A DNA stretch of 64,000 nt from Evernia prunastri (lineage: Eukaryota > Ascomycota > Lecanoromycetes > Lecanorales > Parmeliaceae). Shown piece after piece: positions 1-9,586 of the stretch. The translations under genes were made by a program, and so were the position numbers. Location: positions 496,976-560,975 of the forward strand of contig NKYR01000002.1 of assembly GCA_003184365.1 (NCBI GenBank), given 5' to 3'. The notes under the pieces are model-generated. The model was not told where the DNA came from and made no database searches. It saw nothing but the letters and a program-made list of their open reading frames with translations. Each line of letters starts with the position of its first letter. Positions within the stretch are counted from its first letter, which is position 1.

Positions 1-762
1 GCGTTTGATAGGATTTGGCAACACTTTAGCTTGATTCGGTTTAAGGTGTGGGGGGGTATGACGATTTAACGATTGAATTGAGTTGGGCTTCTTTTCACTA
101 CCACTACCTAGGTACTCCCGGGAGAGACTTAAAATAGAGTAAACGTAAACCAGATGAATATTTAATGAATGATTAATATTGACTGTGTGCTCGTAGGCAA
201 TTATTGTTAATGCCATGTCATGCTATGCTACTGGAATAATAAGTATGCTAGGTATTCTATAAGTTTTAACACGAATTAATTGATCTAATTCATAATTACA
301 TTGATTCCACTTATTTTATTTACCTTATTTTAGGGGCGAGCCGCGGTGGGGGGGGGGGGGGGGGGGGAATTGCTTTTTATGCTGCCAAGTTGTCAACTGC
401 CAACTATTCAGATGTGCGATAAAGTAAAGTACATACTAATACCTATTAATATTGCCATGGAGTGCTACGTACTACCTACTTACTTCTTTGGCTTGTCCAC
501 AGTGGCCGCGTTCAATACATAATCAATAACCAATACCTACCTTAGTAATTGGTAGCGCTATGGGAAACTAAAATCGGTGGTCCTCGTCTATCTATTTACT
601 TTACATACGTACCACTGTTTCTACTTTATATCCAAATCTGCCTATTCCCACCCCAAATTCCGACTATTTACCCACCCATTCAATTGGCATGTTATACGAC
701 TCCCCATATCTCTCCCTCCTCAGAGCATTTCACCATCTCAGCGTCATCAACATACAGTTATC
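1..762. other. Intergenic, AT-rich, with a 20-G run
   Basis: No convincing gene. The first 550 bases are AT-rich and hold no long reading frame. A run of 20 consecutive G lies at 348-367. The last 200 bases are the pyrimidine-rich 5' flank of the next gene. An in-frame ATG at 577 extends that gene's frame upstream, but the extension reads like untranslated leader. Confidence 0.6.
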
Positions 763-2724
763 ATGCCTCCCCCACACTCTCAACCTCCACCCTCGCCGCA
801 AAAGCCTTTAGCTCAAGCGATGGAGGATACGAGCAAATCCACGAACCGTCGTTCGGCCGAACTGGGTGCAAGTGCAACCAAAGCACGTCGGGCTTTACCT
901 CAACCGGTAGAGACGAGCATCAAGCATTCTCGTAATTCAAGCAAGGACAACACATCGCATGACCTCTCTTCCGATTCAATTACGTCAGGTAATGCTCAAT
1001 CTCCTCCAATCCCGCAGCCGACTGAATCCGCGTCGCATCCACCAAAGCCCCCCCGGAGATTCGCTCCTCAGATCATTGACACCCAAAGGCGATCCCGGAG
1101 GAATACAGACACTAGCCCCTGTGTCACTCCCACCGATAAGACCGATGCCACACCCACACCCACACCCACACCTACAAACCCCCATCATCATCATCATCAT
1201 CATCATCACCTGCCCCAGCACATGAGACCTAGTCCTCTGCCTGTCCCTCCGGTCAATTCCCCCATTGTCAGCTCCGATCATATCCCACAGATCCCCGAAT
1301 CCAACTTTTCATCCTCCAACTTGGCCAAAAAGAAAGAACGAAGGCACTCCTTTCGCGTACCCGACCTGCCAGCCATCAAGTCCGGAACCGAAAGCGAGGA
1401 GTCCAATGACTCCAGCCTACCCGCCCGCTCCATCTCTCCCTCCGCCGATTCCGACCAAACACAAACAAGCAGGCAGAAAAAGAAGAGGAAGAAAACGGAA
1501 GTAGCTCGACGTGAGAGTCAGGATGATCAATACGCGGGATACCTGTTGTCTTTAGCCGCCAAAGCGGCAGAGAAGCAATTGAGGGACCAGGCAATGGCCG
1601 CGTACCCCAATGAGAACCTGCACGAACCCGTCGATCATTACGCCATCGACCGGGACTCGGAAGACTCGGATGTTGAAGCTGGACTGGGTAACCTGGGTAT
1701 AGACGGTGTGGGAGATGGGGATGGCCGGATACCGGCAGCTCGCAGGCATAGAGACTCCGCGGCGGGATGGGAGATGGCTGAAATGCGGCAACACCAGGAC
1801 AAGCTGGAGCAGCAACAGAGAGATCAATGGGCGACGGATCAATCGGAGTATGGTCGCCGGCGGTCAGTCAAGCGGTCTGTACATGATACAGGCAATGTAC
1901 ATAGAGCTGATGATGTTGCCGGTGCCCCTCCGAAGGATATCCTGGGGTGGCAGAAGGATAACGAGATGAAACCAATGCGAAGTGCCGCGAGTCCACCTAT
2001 GGCTGGCGAGAATCTCAAGTTTCCCAAATCCCTGTCCCCGCAGGCCACCCGCATGGATGTCAACCAATATCCCGGCATGAAGAACTACAAAGGACAGGAA
2101 GTGCGCCAACACACTGGTCTATGGACCCCCGGGGGTGGATCTAGTCGCCGCAGTTCGATCAGCGGTCTTTGGATGGGCGTCAACGGCGCCGCCGCACAAG
2201 CAAAGGCTCTTGTCCCGCAAGTCCTCAGAAGTGGTCTACTGACGCCCAATTTCGAAAGCGGCGCCCCTTTCTCAGCCAGCGCAGACTACGGCAGCCATCA
2301 GCTTCCTCCATCCCCGCCTAGCTCTTTGGAAGATAACAAGATCGACAATACCCTCCAGCGCGAACTCTCCATCGAGCAAGAGCTCAACGACAGCTTCGTC
2401 ACCCAAGTGTACAACTACCTCTCCCTGGGCTACCCGTCCCTCGCGCGCAAGTTCGACGAGGAGCTCAGCAAGATCACCCGAGTCCCGGTTGCCGATCTGC
2501 GCAAAGATGACGACAGGGCCAATGCGAAAGGCTACGTCGGGGCGCCCGAAGGCACGGGGAGCGATGTGAGGGGGGTCATGGAGGGGGACACCAAGTGCGA
2601 AAGGTGGTGCGCGCTGAAAAGCTACGTGAGGGAGTGGGGCCGGCAGCAACCTGAGATGGCCTTTAGGGAGGACGCGGACGGCGGATGGGGGGCCAGGGCT
2701 AGGAAGGGGAGTTGGGCCCTTTGA
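763..2724 (+). CDS. Conserved fungal protein of unknown function, disordered with a folded C-terminus
   Basis: A single-exon frame of 653 residues from the ATG at 763. An upstream in-frame ATG at 577 would add 62 residues of leader-like sequence, so I prefer 763. Residues 1-550 are Pro/Ser/Arg-rich and look disordered. They include a Thr-Pro dipeptide run and a nine-histidine stretch (near 1180-1209), plus basic KKKRKK-type clusters near 1480 that could be nuclear localisation signals. The last ~110 residues look folded and conserved: a YLSLGYPSLARKFDEEL segment, then RWCALKSYVREWGRQQP. I recognise this pair of motifs as a recurring fungal C-terminal domain without known function. No catalytic motif is visible. 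A nuclear role is a guess from the basic clusters only. Confidence 0.75.
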   Translation: MPPPHSQPPPSPQKPLAQAMEDTSKSTNRRSAELGASATKARRALPQPVETSIKHSRNSSKDNTSHDLSSDSITSGNAQSPPIPQPTESASHPPKPPRRFAPQIIDTQRRSRRNTDTSPCVTPTDKTDATPTPTPTPTNPHHHHHHHHHLPQHMRPSPLPVPPVNSPIVSSDHIPQIPESNFSSSNLAKKKERRHSFRVPDLPAIKSGTESEESNDSSLPARSISPSADSDQTQTSRQKKKRKKTEVARRESQDDQYAGYLLSLAAKAAEKQLRDQAMAAYPNENLHEPVDHYAIDRDSEDSDVEAGLGNLGIDGVGDGDGRIPAARRHRDSAAGWEMAEMRQHQDKLEQQQRDQWATDQSEYGRRRSVKRSVHDTGNVHRADDVAGAPPKDILGWQKDNEMKPMRSAASPPMAGENLKFPKSLSPQATRMDVNQYPGMKNYKGQEVRQHTGLWTPGGGSSRRSSISGLWMGVNGAAAQAKALVPQVLRSGLLTPNFESGAPFSASADYGSHQLPPSPPSSLEDNKIDNTLQRELSIEQELNDSFVTQVYNYLSLGYPSLARKFDEELSKITRVPVADLRKDDDRANAKGYVGAPEGTGSDVRGVMEGDTKCERWCALKSYVREWGRQQPEMAFREDADGGWGARARKGSWAL

Positions 2725-4573
2725 ACGAGTATGTCCCTGGGGTATTGGACCCAGGGGGGCTTGCATTGTGGGTGTTTTTCTTTTGGCATATTTGCCACTT
2801 GGGGTAAAGGGTGTCTATACTGTGATTTGCCCTTTTGGATATATCTATTCACGTCGTTCGTTCGTTTTTTTAAGCGTGCATTTCCACGCCATGATACAAA
2901 AATGGGAGAGGCTGCAGTCTTGCAATTTCTAGAGCGAATGGCGACGGCGCTGGTGGCACTTTTGTGATTACCTTTTGATTACCTTTTGCTTTTTGATTAT
3001 TTGGTTTTTTTGCCTCCTTTTCCCGCAAAGCGCCTCCTGTTCCGTTCTCCCTCTTTTTTTTTGGAACATTTAAAGGAACGAGGTCGCTGCGGGAGAGTGG
3101 TGAAGAGAGGATATACGACGGGACGGGATGAAAGGGTTTTGAGTGAAAGAAAGAATGGATTTATGGCAGAGTGGCAACAGCTAGAAATGTTGGGATATAT
3201 GGCAAGTTTTAGGAATGGGGAAGGGATTTTGAGATATATCCTCGATCTCATTCATTTATTTATTTGTTCATTTACTCATTCATTGACTCATTTATTCGAC
3301 GACTATTCGACAACTATTCGACGACGCCGCTGAGTGCAAGTAGAAATCATGGGTTCGTGTTCTGGAACCCCTGTTATGATTTCCGGTCCTTGGATTTCCT
3401 ACCCCTTTCCCTCCCTCTTTCCGTTCCCTGCTTCCTTCCTTCCTCCGTCTCTTTATCTCTTTTCTTCTCATCTACCCCTCCCTTCCTCTTCCTTCTCATC
3501 TTCCTCTCTTCTCACCTCCCTCCTCTCCCTCCCTTTCTTCCTCCGTCCCTCCTCGTCCTCATCTCCCCCTATCCTTCCTCCCTTCTCATCCCTCTCCTTT
3601 CTCATCCCTCCTATCCTTTCTTCTTCCTTCCTATATTCTCTCCCTTCTTTCCTTCATTCACCCTCCTCATCCATCTCTCTCTCTCTCTCCTCTCTTCTCA
3701 TCCCCCTTCCCTTCTCTTCTCATCTTCCCCCCCTTCTCTCTTCTCCCCTCCGTCCAACATCTATCCCTTCCTCCCTCCCTCTTTCTTCCCATCCCCCTTC
3801 TCCCCTCAGCTCATCCCTCTATCCTATTTACCTTCTCATCCCCTTTCTTTCTTTCTTTCTTTTCCCCTCTCGTCTCTTCCTCTCTTCTTCTTCTTTCCCC
3901 CGTCACTCCCCCCCCTCACTTTTCCCCCTTCCTCACTCACTCACCCCCCTCCCCCCCCGGTCCTAATCCCCAACAAGGTATCCCTCCCTCCATCCGTCAC
4001 CAACCCAACCCAACAACAGGCCAGGCGGTACCAAGTCCACGCGCCGAAACCAGCGCGCGATCCTAAGAGAGACGGGGTGTTTGCGGTGCGATAGGGACTG
4101 GGGAGGGGAAGGGGTTGAGGGGGGGGTGGGGGGAAGGTGGGACTGAAGGGGGCTGATTGATAGGTAGGGGAGGTTGGAGGATTAGGGTTGGTCGAATTGG
4201 GAGGTGTTTGGAGAACATGGATCCGAGACGAGACGAGACCTTTCTCGAGATGTTGCGGGGGTCATTTTGCTTCGCTTGTGTGAAGGGGATAACGTATTGC
4301 TGGGAATAAGATGGTTTGGGTGCGCTCTTACATGCTTGTGTTTTTGCTTTTTTTTTTTTTTTTTTTTGATTGATATATATTTTTGATAGCTCTATGGAAT
4401 GCTTCTGGATGGAAGGGACGGTGAGCGGTCAAGCGGGCTGCGGATAAAGATACAAATACAGATACAGGTGATAGATGAGCAATGACTTTTGCGCTTTTCG
4501 GATAGCATGTACAGCACGCTTGCAAAAGCTTCCCTGACCTTTTAGAGAACTCTATTTCTTGTGGCTTCGTTTT
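2725..4573. other. Intergenic region with long polypyrimidine tract
   Basis: There is no credible gene. Bases 2725-3330 are the downstream flank of the preceding gene. Bases 3388-3960 are an almost pure C/T tract on the + strand, made of CCTCC, TTCC and CTCTCT units. It creates spurious overlapping frames of 210-276 residues rich in Ser, Pro, Leu and Phe. Bases 4340-4370 hold a 19-T run. The remainder shows nothing recognisable. Confidence 0.7.
3388..3960 (+). repeat. Polypyrimidine (C/T) low-complexity tract
   Basis: About 570 bp in which the + strand is nearly all C and T, with very few purines. The tract has strong strand asymmetry and no fixed repeat unit. Such tracts can form triplex (H-DNA) structures, which is general knowledge and not shown here. 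The long frames it contains are compositional artefacts. Confidence 0.85.
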
Positions 4574-5772
4574 CTACGTCGCAGCTGGCTGCACGAGAAT
4601 GTTCCCTATCGCAGCATGTCGTCAGCAAATCCAATGAAACGCAGAACCAGGCATTGACGGGTATCGCTCACCGCCATCGGGGTAGAGGACTTGGGAGTTG
4701 AGGAAGAGACCGCCCGGACCGGCGAGGAAGAGGATGCACGCGGCCATGTCCGAGTCGTGGCCCGTCCGGCCCGCCGGGTTGGACATGCTCAGGTCCAGCT
4801 TGGACTTTTGGTCCTCGCCCGACGAACCGGCCGTCATCTCGCTGGGGAAGATGCCCGGCGCGATGCAGTTGACGCGGATCTTCGCCTCGGCGAACGTGGT
4901 GGCCATCATCCGCGTCAGGTGGATGAAGCCTACCGGTGAGAGAGAGAGAGAAGAGGTGAGCGTTCTACATGCATTGGAGGAGTTTATGTGACTCTTTTTT
5001 TTGACTGGTGGGGGGGCGGGGGGGGGGAGGGGCCAAACGTACCGGCTTTCGAAGTGGCATAGGCGAACTGGCCCATGCTCGTCCCCTTCATGACACCGGA
5101 GATGGACGCTACGTTGACGACGGAGGAGGTGTACCCGGGCGACACGTTCCGGCCCTTCTCCAGCAGGGGCAGGAGCGCCATGGTGGTGAAGAACTGGGCC
5201 GTGACGTTGGTCTGGAACGTGGCCGCCCACTGCTCGGGCTCGCTCTGCATGAAGTGCTCCGAGATGGACCGGGCGGAGGAAAAGTCGGGCTTCCCGGCCT
5301 TGGAGAACCGCGTGTTGTCGTCCTTGGCGATCCCCGCGTTGTTGACGAGCAGGTGGATCCCCTTTGATTCGTGCCCGGCCAGCTCGTCCGCCAGCCGCTT
5401 GACGTCGTCTTTGCTGGATATGTCGCCGGGCAGCGCGATGATCTTGCCGGGCCCGGTGTTGTATTGCTCCACCACCCTGTCCAAGGCGTCTTCCCGCCGT
5501 CCGGTGATGTAGACTTTGGCGCCGTTGGAGACGAGGGCTTGGGTGATCATGAGGCCGATGCCGGTCCCTCCGCCTGTGACTACGGCGGTGAAGTTGGACA
5601 CGTCGAAGAGCTTGGAGGCTTTGAGCTCGTCGTTCGACCTGACGGATGGGTTGTCTGAAGAAGACATTGTTCTGATGGCGGTGAGGTGAGGTGGTTTGGG
5701 GAAGGAGGTTTTGAGGATAGGGTTCCGAGTCCGAGCTGCGATTGAGATGTTTCTCGTGAGGAGTTTGAACAT
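4574..5772 (-). CDS. Short-chain dehydrogenase/reductase (RhlG/3-oxoacyl-reductase-like), probably mitochondrial
   Basis: Three exons: 5772-5043, 4929-4672 and 4605-4574, giving 339 residues. Introns of 113 and 66 bp have GTACGT...GGTAG and GTGAGC...GATAG borders. The third exon is tiny and supplies the family's usual ending (GNILVQPAAT after LYPDG). The protein shows the Rossmann cofactor motif TGGGTGIG near residue 67, NNAG, and a Ser...YATSK catalytic triad near residues 224-242. Exon 1 ends just after YATSKA, so the catalytic Tyr and Lys lie at the first splice junction. The N-terminus is rich in Arg, Ser and Thr with no acidic residue for ~35 positions, which resembles a mitochondrial presequence. 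Family knowledge: NAD(P)H-dependent reduction of a carbonyl. The sequence most resembles fungal proteins annotated as rhamnolipid-type 3-oxoacyl reductases, but the true substrate cannot be read from it. Confidence 0.9.
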
Positions 5773-7273
5773 GGTAGGAAAAGTTTGTCCAATGAATTAC
5801 ACGGGCCCGAGGGCATCATCGGCACGGCCTCGTAGTCCGTCATGACGTTCGGGTCAATGGTGACGTCAGGGTCTGTTGCTGGGGAAGTGGAAAAAAAATG
5901 CGCAGCTCATCTTCTTGCATATATCTGCAGCATGGAGTGACCGACGTTCAGAAACGCATGGTTTGCGAACAGCATCATGTCCAAGTGGAGAAGTTGGAGG
6001 TTGCGTCCATAGCAGCCAATCGCCATTGGTATCATATTACGAGTATTAGCGTATGCAGAAAACTCTGGAATCCTTGGCGCTGAGAAAATCTTCTCGCGCC
6101 GACTGTGAACATAGCCAAATCGATATATATAACAGATATGTAAACTATTTATTTGCATAAATTAATAATCTCGATATTGTGATGTCAGCGTAATAAGAAT
6201 ATCAAAAAATTATTCTGTATTCGTAGAGATATAGAAGAATATCACAACTTATAGATAAGTTGTATCTACAACTAACTACATCAATTCTTAAATCTCTTCT
6301 ATTTCTATCAAAACAAATTAGTTTTTTTATTTTTTTAATTGCGTTAGAATCGCAATGTTAAGAATATATATGATCTATATGACCTTTCGATATAGATGCT
6401 GCATTCACTAGTTTGACTACTTTCACAGTCGGCGCGAGAAGATTTTCTCAGCGCCAAGGATTCCAGAGTTTTCTGCATACGCTAATACTCAAGTCTTGGC
6501 GTGAATTGCAGGCACAACCATTGCACAAACTTATGCAAGTAAATCACTTCTTTCTTCAGGCAGCTGTAGGTATGATACGCTTGTTTTACCAACCTCATAT
6601 TCATCAGCACACCACACTTTCTGCAGCATTCATCACTTGAAGCCCCGACTTCCCCCTTCTCACGTCAGCTTGGCTTTACTCTATCTTGCGCTACGATCCT
6701 CGATTTGCACACGAAGGTAATGTGGAGCGCCACACCCAATCCTTTGAATTGTAGTTCGCGCTCTCATGGTAGACCCTGGCTCCTTTCCTTCCCTTCATTG
6801 TCTTTTTCTCTCAGGGTTGACGCGGAAGGGGTGTGAATGGGCGGAGAGGTCAACGCTGCCGTGTGGCAAAAGACGTTGGGAAAGGGGAGTGGGGAAAGGG
6901 AAAACGGGATAGAGACATTTGAGTGTACTGATTCTGCTCATGCAATTGTTTGCCTCGCATTTCCTAGCTAGTATGCAGCCTTGATCATCCTCTCTATAGC
7001 ACAACCTGCAGTTTCCGCCTTTGCAACAAACATCTCGCCGTCCCTGATCCAAGCGTCAGAGTGGCGCTCCTCGATAACATTCGTAGCAGCTCAGTGACCT
7101 CTGCCTTTCCCGTCGAACGGCAAACGCCCGTCTCTGATTGCCCATGTCACTGTTGTGAAAGCACTATGTCCGCATACCCAGAGCAGAATTGGTAACCAGT
7201 CGCCCGAGATTTGAAGTGTTCTGCTGTGTCCCGAGGTGGCTAGGGACGCACTGAGCGGCTGCGAGATCACTGG
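5773..7273. other. Intergenic region holding an inverted-repeat element
   Basis: This is the upstream flank of the dehydrogenase and the downstream flank of the F-box-like gene. The notable content is the inverted-repeat element at 6041-6490, listed separately. No coding frame in the rest has recognisable features. Confidence 0.6.
6041..6490. mobile_element. MITE-like or foldback element with 69-bp perfect inverted repeats
   Basis: The arm at 6041-6109 (begins GAGTATTAGCGTATGCAG) is the exact reverse complement of 6422-6490 over 69 bases. The arms enclose about 312 bp of very AT-rich DNA without a coding frame. The identity stops abruptly at both outer edges. I see no clear target-site duplication immediately outside, so it may be a miniature inverted-repeat transposable element, a foldback element, or an inverted duplication. 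Shared identity of the arms implies recent formation or ongoing homogenisation, whereas the AT-rich core looks decayed. Confidence 0.7.
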
Positions 7274-8107
7274 CTATGTGGGGGAAGACTCGAGAGGAAG
7301 TGCGTCGTTTGGTCTGTCCGGTTGTGCGGATGCTCCTTCGCCGCCTGGGGCTCCCTGAGACAGGTAGTCCCGAGGACGGAAGGTGACACCGATATCGTGG
7401 TCTCCACTGTCAGGCTCCGAGCTGCTACTATACTTCGTGCTAGGTCCTAGGGCTGGCTCGAATGCTTGTCTCGTGGCCTGTACCGAAGCATTAAAATCAT
7501 CTATGGTGCGGAGACCCCTTCCTGGAATAACATGCAGAGTTACGGTCTTGAAGCCAATCAATTGCTTGATGGTGTCCGCCAGAGGTGATTCTAAGGTAAC
7601 TTCAGGTACGTAATCCATGCACATGAAGAAGGTTTTTCTCAGCACCTTGGTTCCCGCGAACAAGGAAATAAACATAAGACTCTCAGGCAATTTCGTCTGG
7701 TATCTGCTCACTTCCACGTTCATAATGAGATCCACGAAAATTTTGTCTATAAACTCGTCTTTCCTGCCGAGAGTGTATAGCTGGCGTAATGTGAAGACTT
7801 TCTCCGAATAGAGAACTGCCATGACTTCCCGACAGATGCACGCAGACGTACGGAGAATCGGGTACCTAGATCCATCAAAATTGGCTTGAATTTTGCCGCA
7901 GGGGTCTGTTTGTATCATAACTTCCACACATAGGTAGGGGTAACAGCTACGAAGCCTGCTCATGAGGTGACCATAGATCTGATCACGTATCTCGCGAGGG
8001 AGGACTCCAAGATTGCCAGTCGGTGTCGGAGATACAGGCAAGATTGAGCAAGGTGTGACTGGTCCCCCCTCGACGCCAGGTTTGATCATTGCCTGAGGCA
8101 TGGTCAC
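7274..8107 (-). CDS. F-box-like / 2EXR-like fungal protein
   Basis: A single-exon frame of 277 residues starting at the ATG at 8107. Around residue 36 it carries LPREIRDQIYGHL, the LPxEIRxxIY signature found at the start of many fungal F-box-like or 2EXR-type proteins. About 45 residues on comes a conserved-looking segment (ACICREVMAVLYSEKVFTL), which in this family marks recruitment of the second repeat. The last ~60 residues are polar and probably disordered. Family knowledge: such proteins are numerous in filamentous fungi and mostly uncharacterised; some F-box proteins recruit substrates to SCF ubiquitin ligases. No specific substrate or process can be assigned. Confidence 0.65.
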   Translation of the reverse strand: MTMPQAMIKPGVEGGPVTPCSILPVSPTPTGNLGVLPREIRDQIYGHLMSRLRSCYPYLCVEVMIQTDPCGKIQANFDGSRYPILRTSACICREVMAVLYSEKVFTLRQLYTLGRKDEFIDKIFVDLIMNVEVSRYQTKLPESLMFISLFAGTKVLRKTFFMCMDYVPEVTLESPLADTIKQLIGFKTVTLHVIPGRGLRTIDDFNASVQATRQAFEPALGPSTKYSSSSEPDSGDHDIGVTFRPRDYLSQGAPGGEGASAQPDRPNDALPLESSPT

Positions 8108-8355
8108 CGAAGTCAGTGAGGCAGTACCTTACGCGAAGTAACGAGGTGTGGTGTGGTGAGTTGGGATGAAGCGTGTATCGCTTGCTATTGAATTAGGTCA
8201 GATAAACACAACATAATGCCACGAGTAGCTCTGTACTTACCTGTCAGATCTTGATGAGCAGGTAATGGATTAGAGTTAGACAAGTAACACGGTTTGCTAT
8301 TCAATTGAGAGGGATCTCTAGGTGTTGCACACGTATTCAATCCGACTTATTCATT

Positions 8356-8684
8356 CCCTCTTCTCTGAAGATGAGGCAAGATGAGGTAAGATGAGAGGAG
8401 GAGGAGCGAGGTGAGATGAGATGTGATACGACAAGGCGAGAGCGAGAGTTTGTCGTCTAACAATCAAAAAGTCAGATCAGATACAAGACGGTGTCACGAG
8501 CAGCCACATGCATACCTATCCGATTCTTATTATCTACCAACGTTTTCGATCCGTTTCAAAACCGCTCCTCTCTGAAGACGAGGCAAGGTGAGGTAAGGTA
8601 AGACGTGCTGCGATAAGGCGAGCTTTTATCGTCCAACAATCAAAAAAATCAGCCAGAAACAAAAACGATATCGCAGCTGACTAC
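8356..8684. repeat. Degenerate two-copy tandem repeat, period about 200 bp
   Basis: Both copies contain CTCTGAAGAYGAGGCAAG followed by GATGAGG/GTGAGG motifs, then AAGGCGAG and GTCYAACAATCAAAAA. The copies start near 8356 and 8566 and have diverged by substitutions and small indels. They are purine-rich on the + strand. Confidence 0.5.
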
Positions 8685-8915
8685 CTTATCACTTACTTCT
8701 CAAATACACATCAGCCGATAGCTAACGTCCTCAATCGAATCGAATCTAATCGATCCCTCCTCTTCAAGAACCCGTCAGAGGACGAAATTGTCGAATGGAC
8801 AGGTGGGTCAAGGCTGAATGGTAAATGGTCAAGTAAAACCTCACCGGAACTTGTGTTAACCGGGGTTGAAGCGGCAGGTGACAGATAGCTGCAATGGCTG
8901 GACTCGGTGTTTTTC

Positions 8916-8974
8916 ACGTTCGGGGGAGGTTGTGGAAGAGAGAGAGAGAATGTGCGTGTATGGATGGATAGATG

Positions 8975-9009
<35 letters not shown>

Positions 9010-9148
9010 GGATAGACAGACAGATAGATAGATAGACGGACAAGATACATGGACAAGATCAACAAGATCAAATNNNNNNNNNNNNNNNNACGTTCGGGGG
9101 AGGTTGTGGAAGAGAGAGAGAGAATGTGCGTGTATGGATGGATAGATG

Positions 9149-9179
<31 letters not shown>

Positions 9180-9243
9180 GGATAGACAGACAGATAGATA
9201 GATAGACGGACAAGATACATGGACAAGATCAACAAGATCAAAT
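8916..9243. repeat. GATA microsatellite duplicated across a 16-N gap (probable assembly artefact)
   Basis: Bases 8916-9073 (158 bp) and 9090-9243 (154 bp) are the same sequence except for one fewer GATA unit in the second copy. They are separated by exactly 16 N's (9074-9089). Each copy runs from ACGTTCGGGGGAGG through a (GATA)n block to ATCAACAAGATCAAAT. This is what unmerged overlapping contig ends look like, so the true genome probably has one copy. Confidence 0.8.
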
Positions 9244-9586
9244 ATCGCGGTAAGGGGCTAGCTAGAGTAGCGGAACGACGAGATAATATGTAACATAACA
9301 TTGTAACACAAGAGAGAAAGAGGGATGGCGCTAGGGACGTCGCAGGGGGGAAATGGACAGGCGTGTGGGGTTTCCGTATCGAGTTTTTTCCTACGTCGTT
9401 GCTCGTTAGCATCGCTCTCTCTCTCTCGTATACAATAGCTGCGACGCAAAGTGCATCACTCACACACACTCTCTCACATCCTTCCACTCCCTCCTCCCTC
9501 CTCCCTCCTCCCTCCCTCTTCTCCCTCCTCCCTCTTCACTCCTCACTCCCCGCTCCCCTCCCAAATTACCAAAACCCCCCACCCGA

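Larger units (their letters stand above)
8108..9586. other. Intergenic region with degenerate tandem repeats and microsatellite
   Basis: No gene is recognisable. Bases 8356-8504 and 8566-8684 are two diverged copies of a unit with CTCTGAAGAYGAGGCAAG and GTCYAACAATCAAAAA landmarks, about 200 bp apart. A GATA microsatellite block follows, duplicated across an N gap. Bases 9470-9560 are a CCTCC-rich tract at the 3' flank of the next gene. Confidence 0.6.

Noticed and set aside
3264..4094. Overlapping Ser/Pro/Phe-rich frames of 210-276 residues
   Set aside because: They are produced by the polypyrimidine tract; several frames are open at once and none has a motif.
8711..9487. Frames rich in SIYLSIYLS on the minus strand
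   Set aside because: They are translations of the GATA microsatellite and run across N's.
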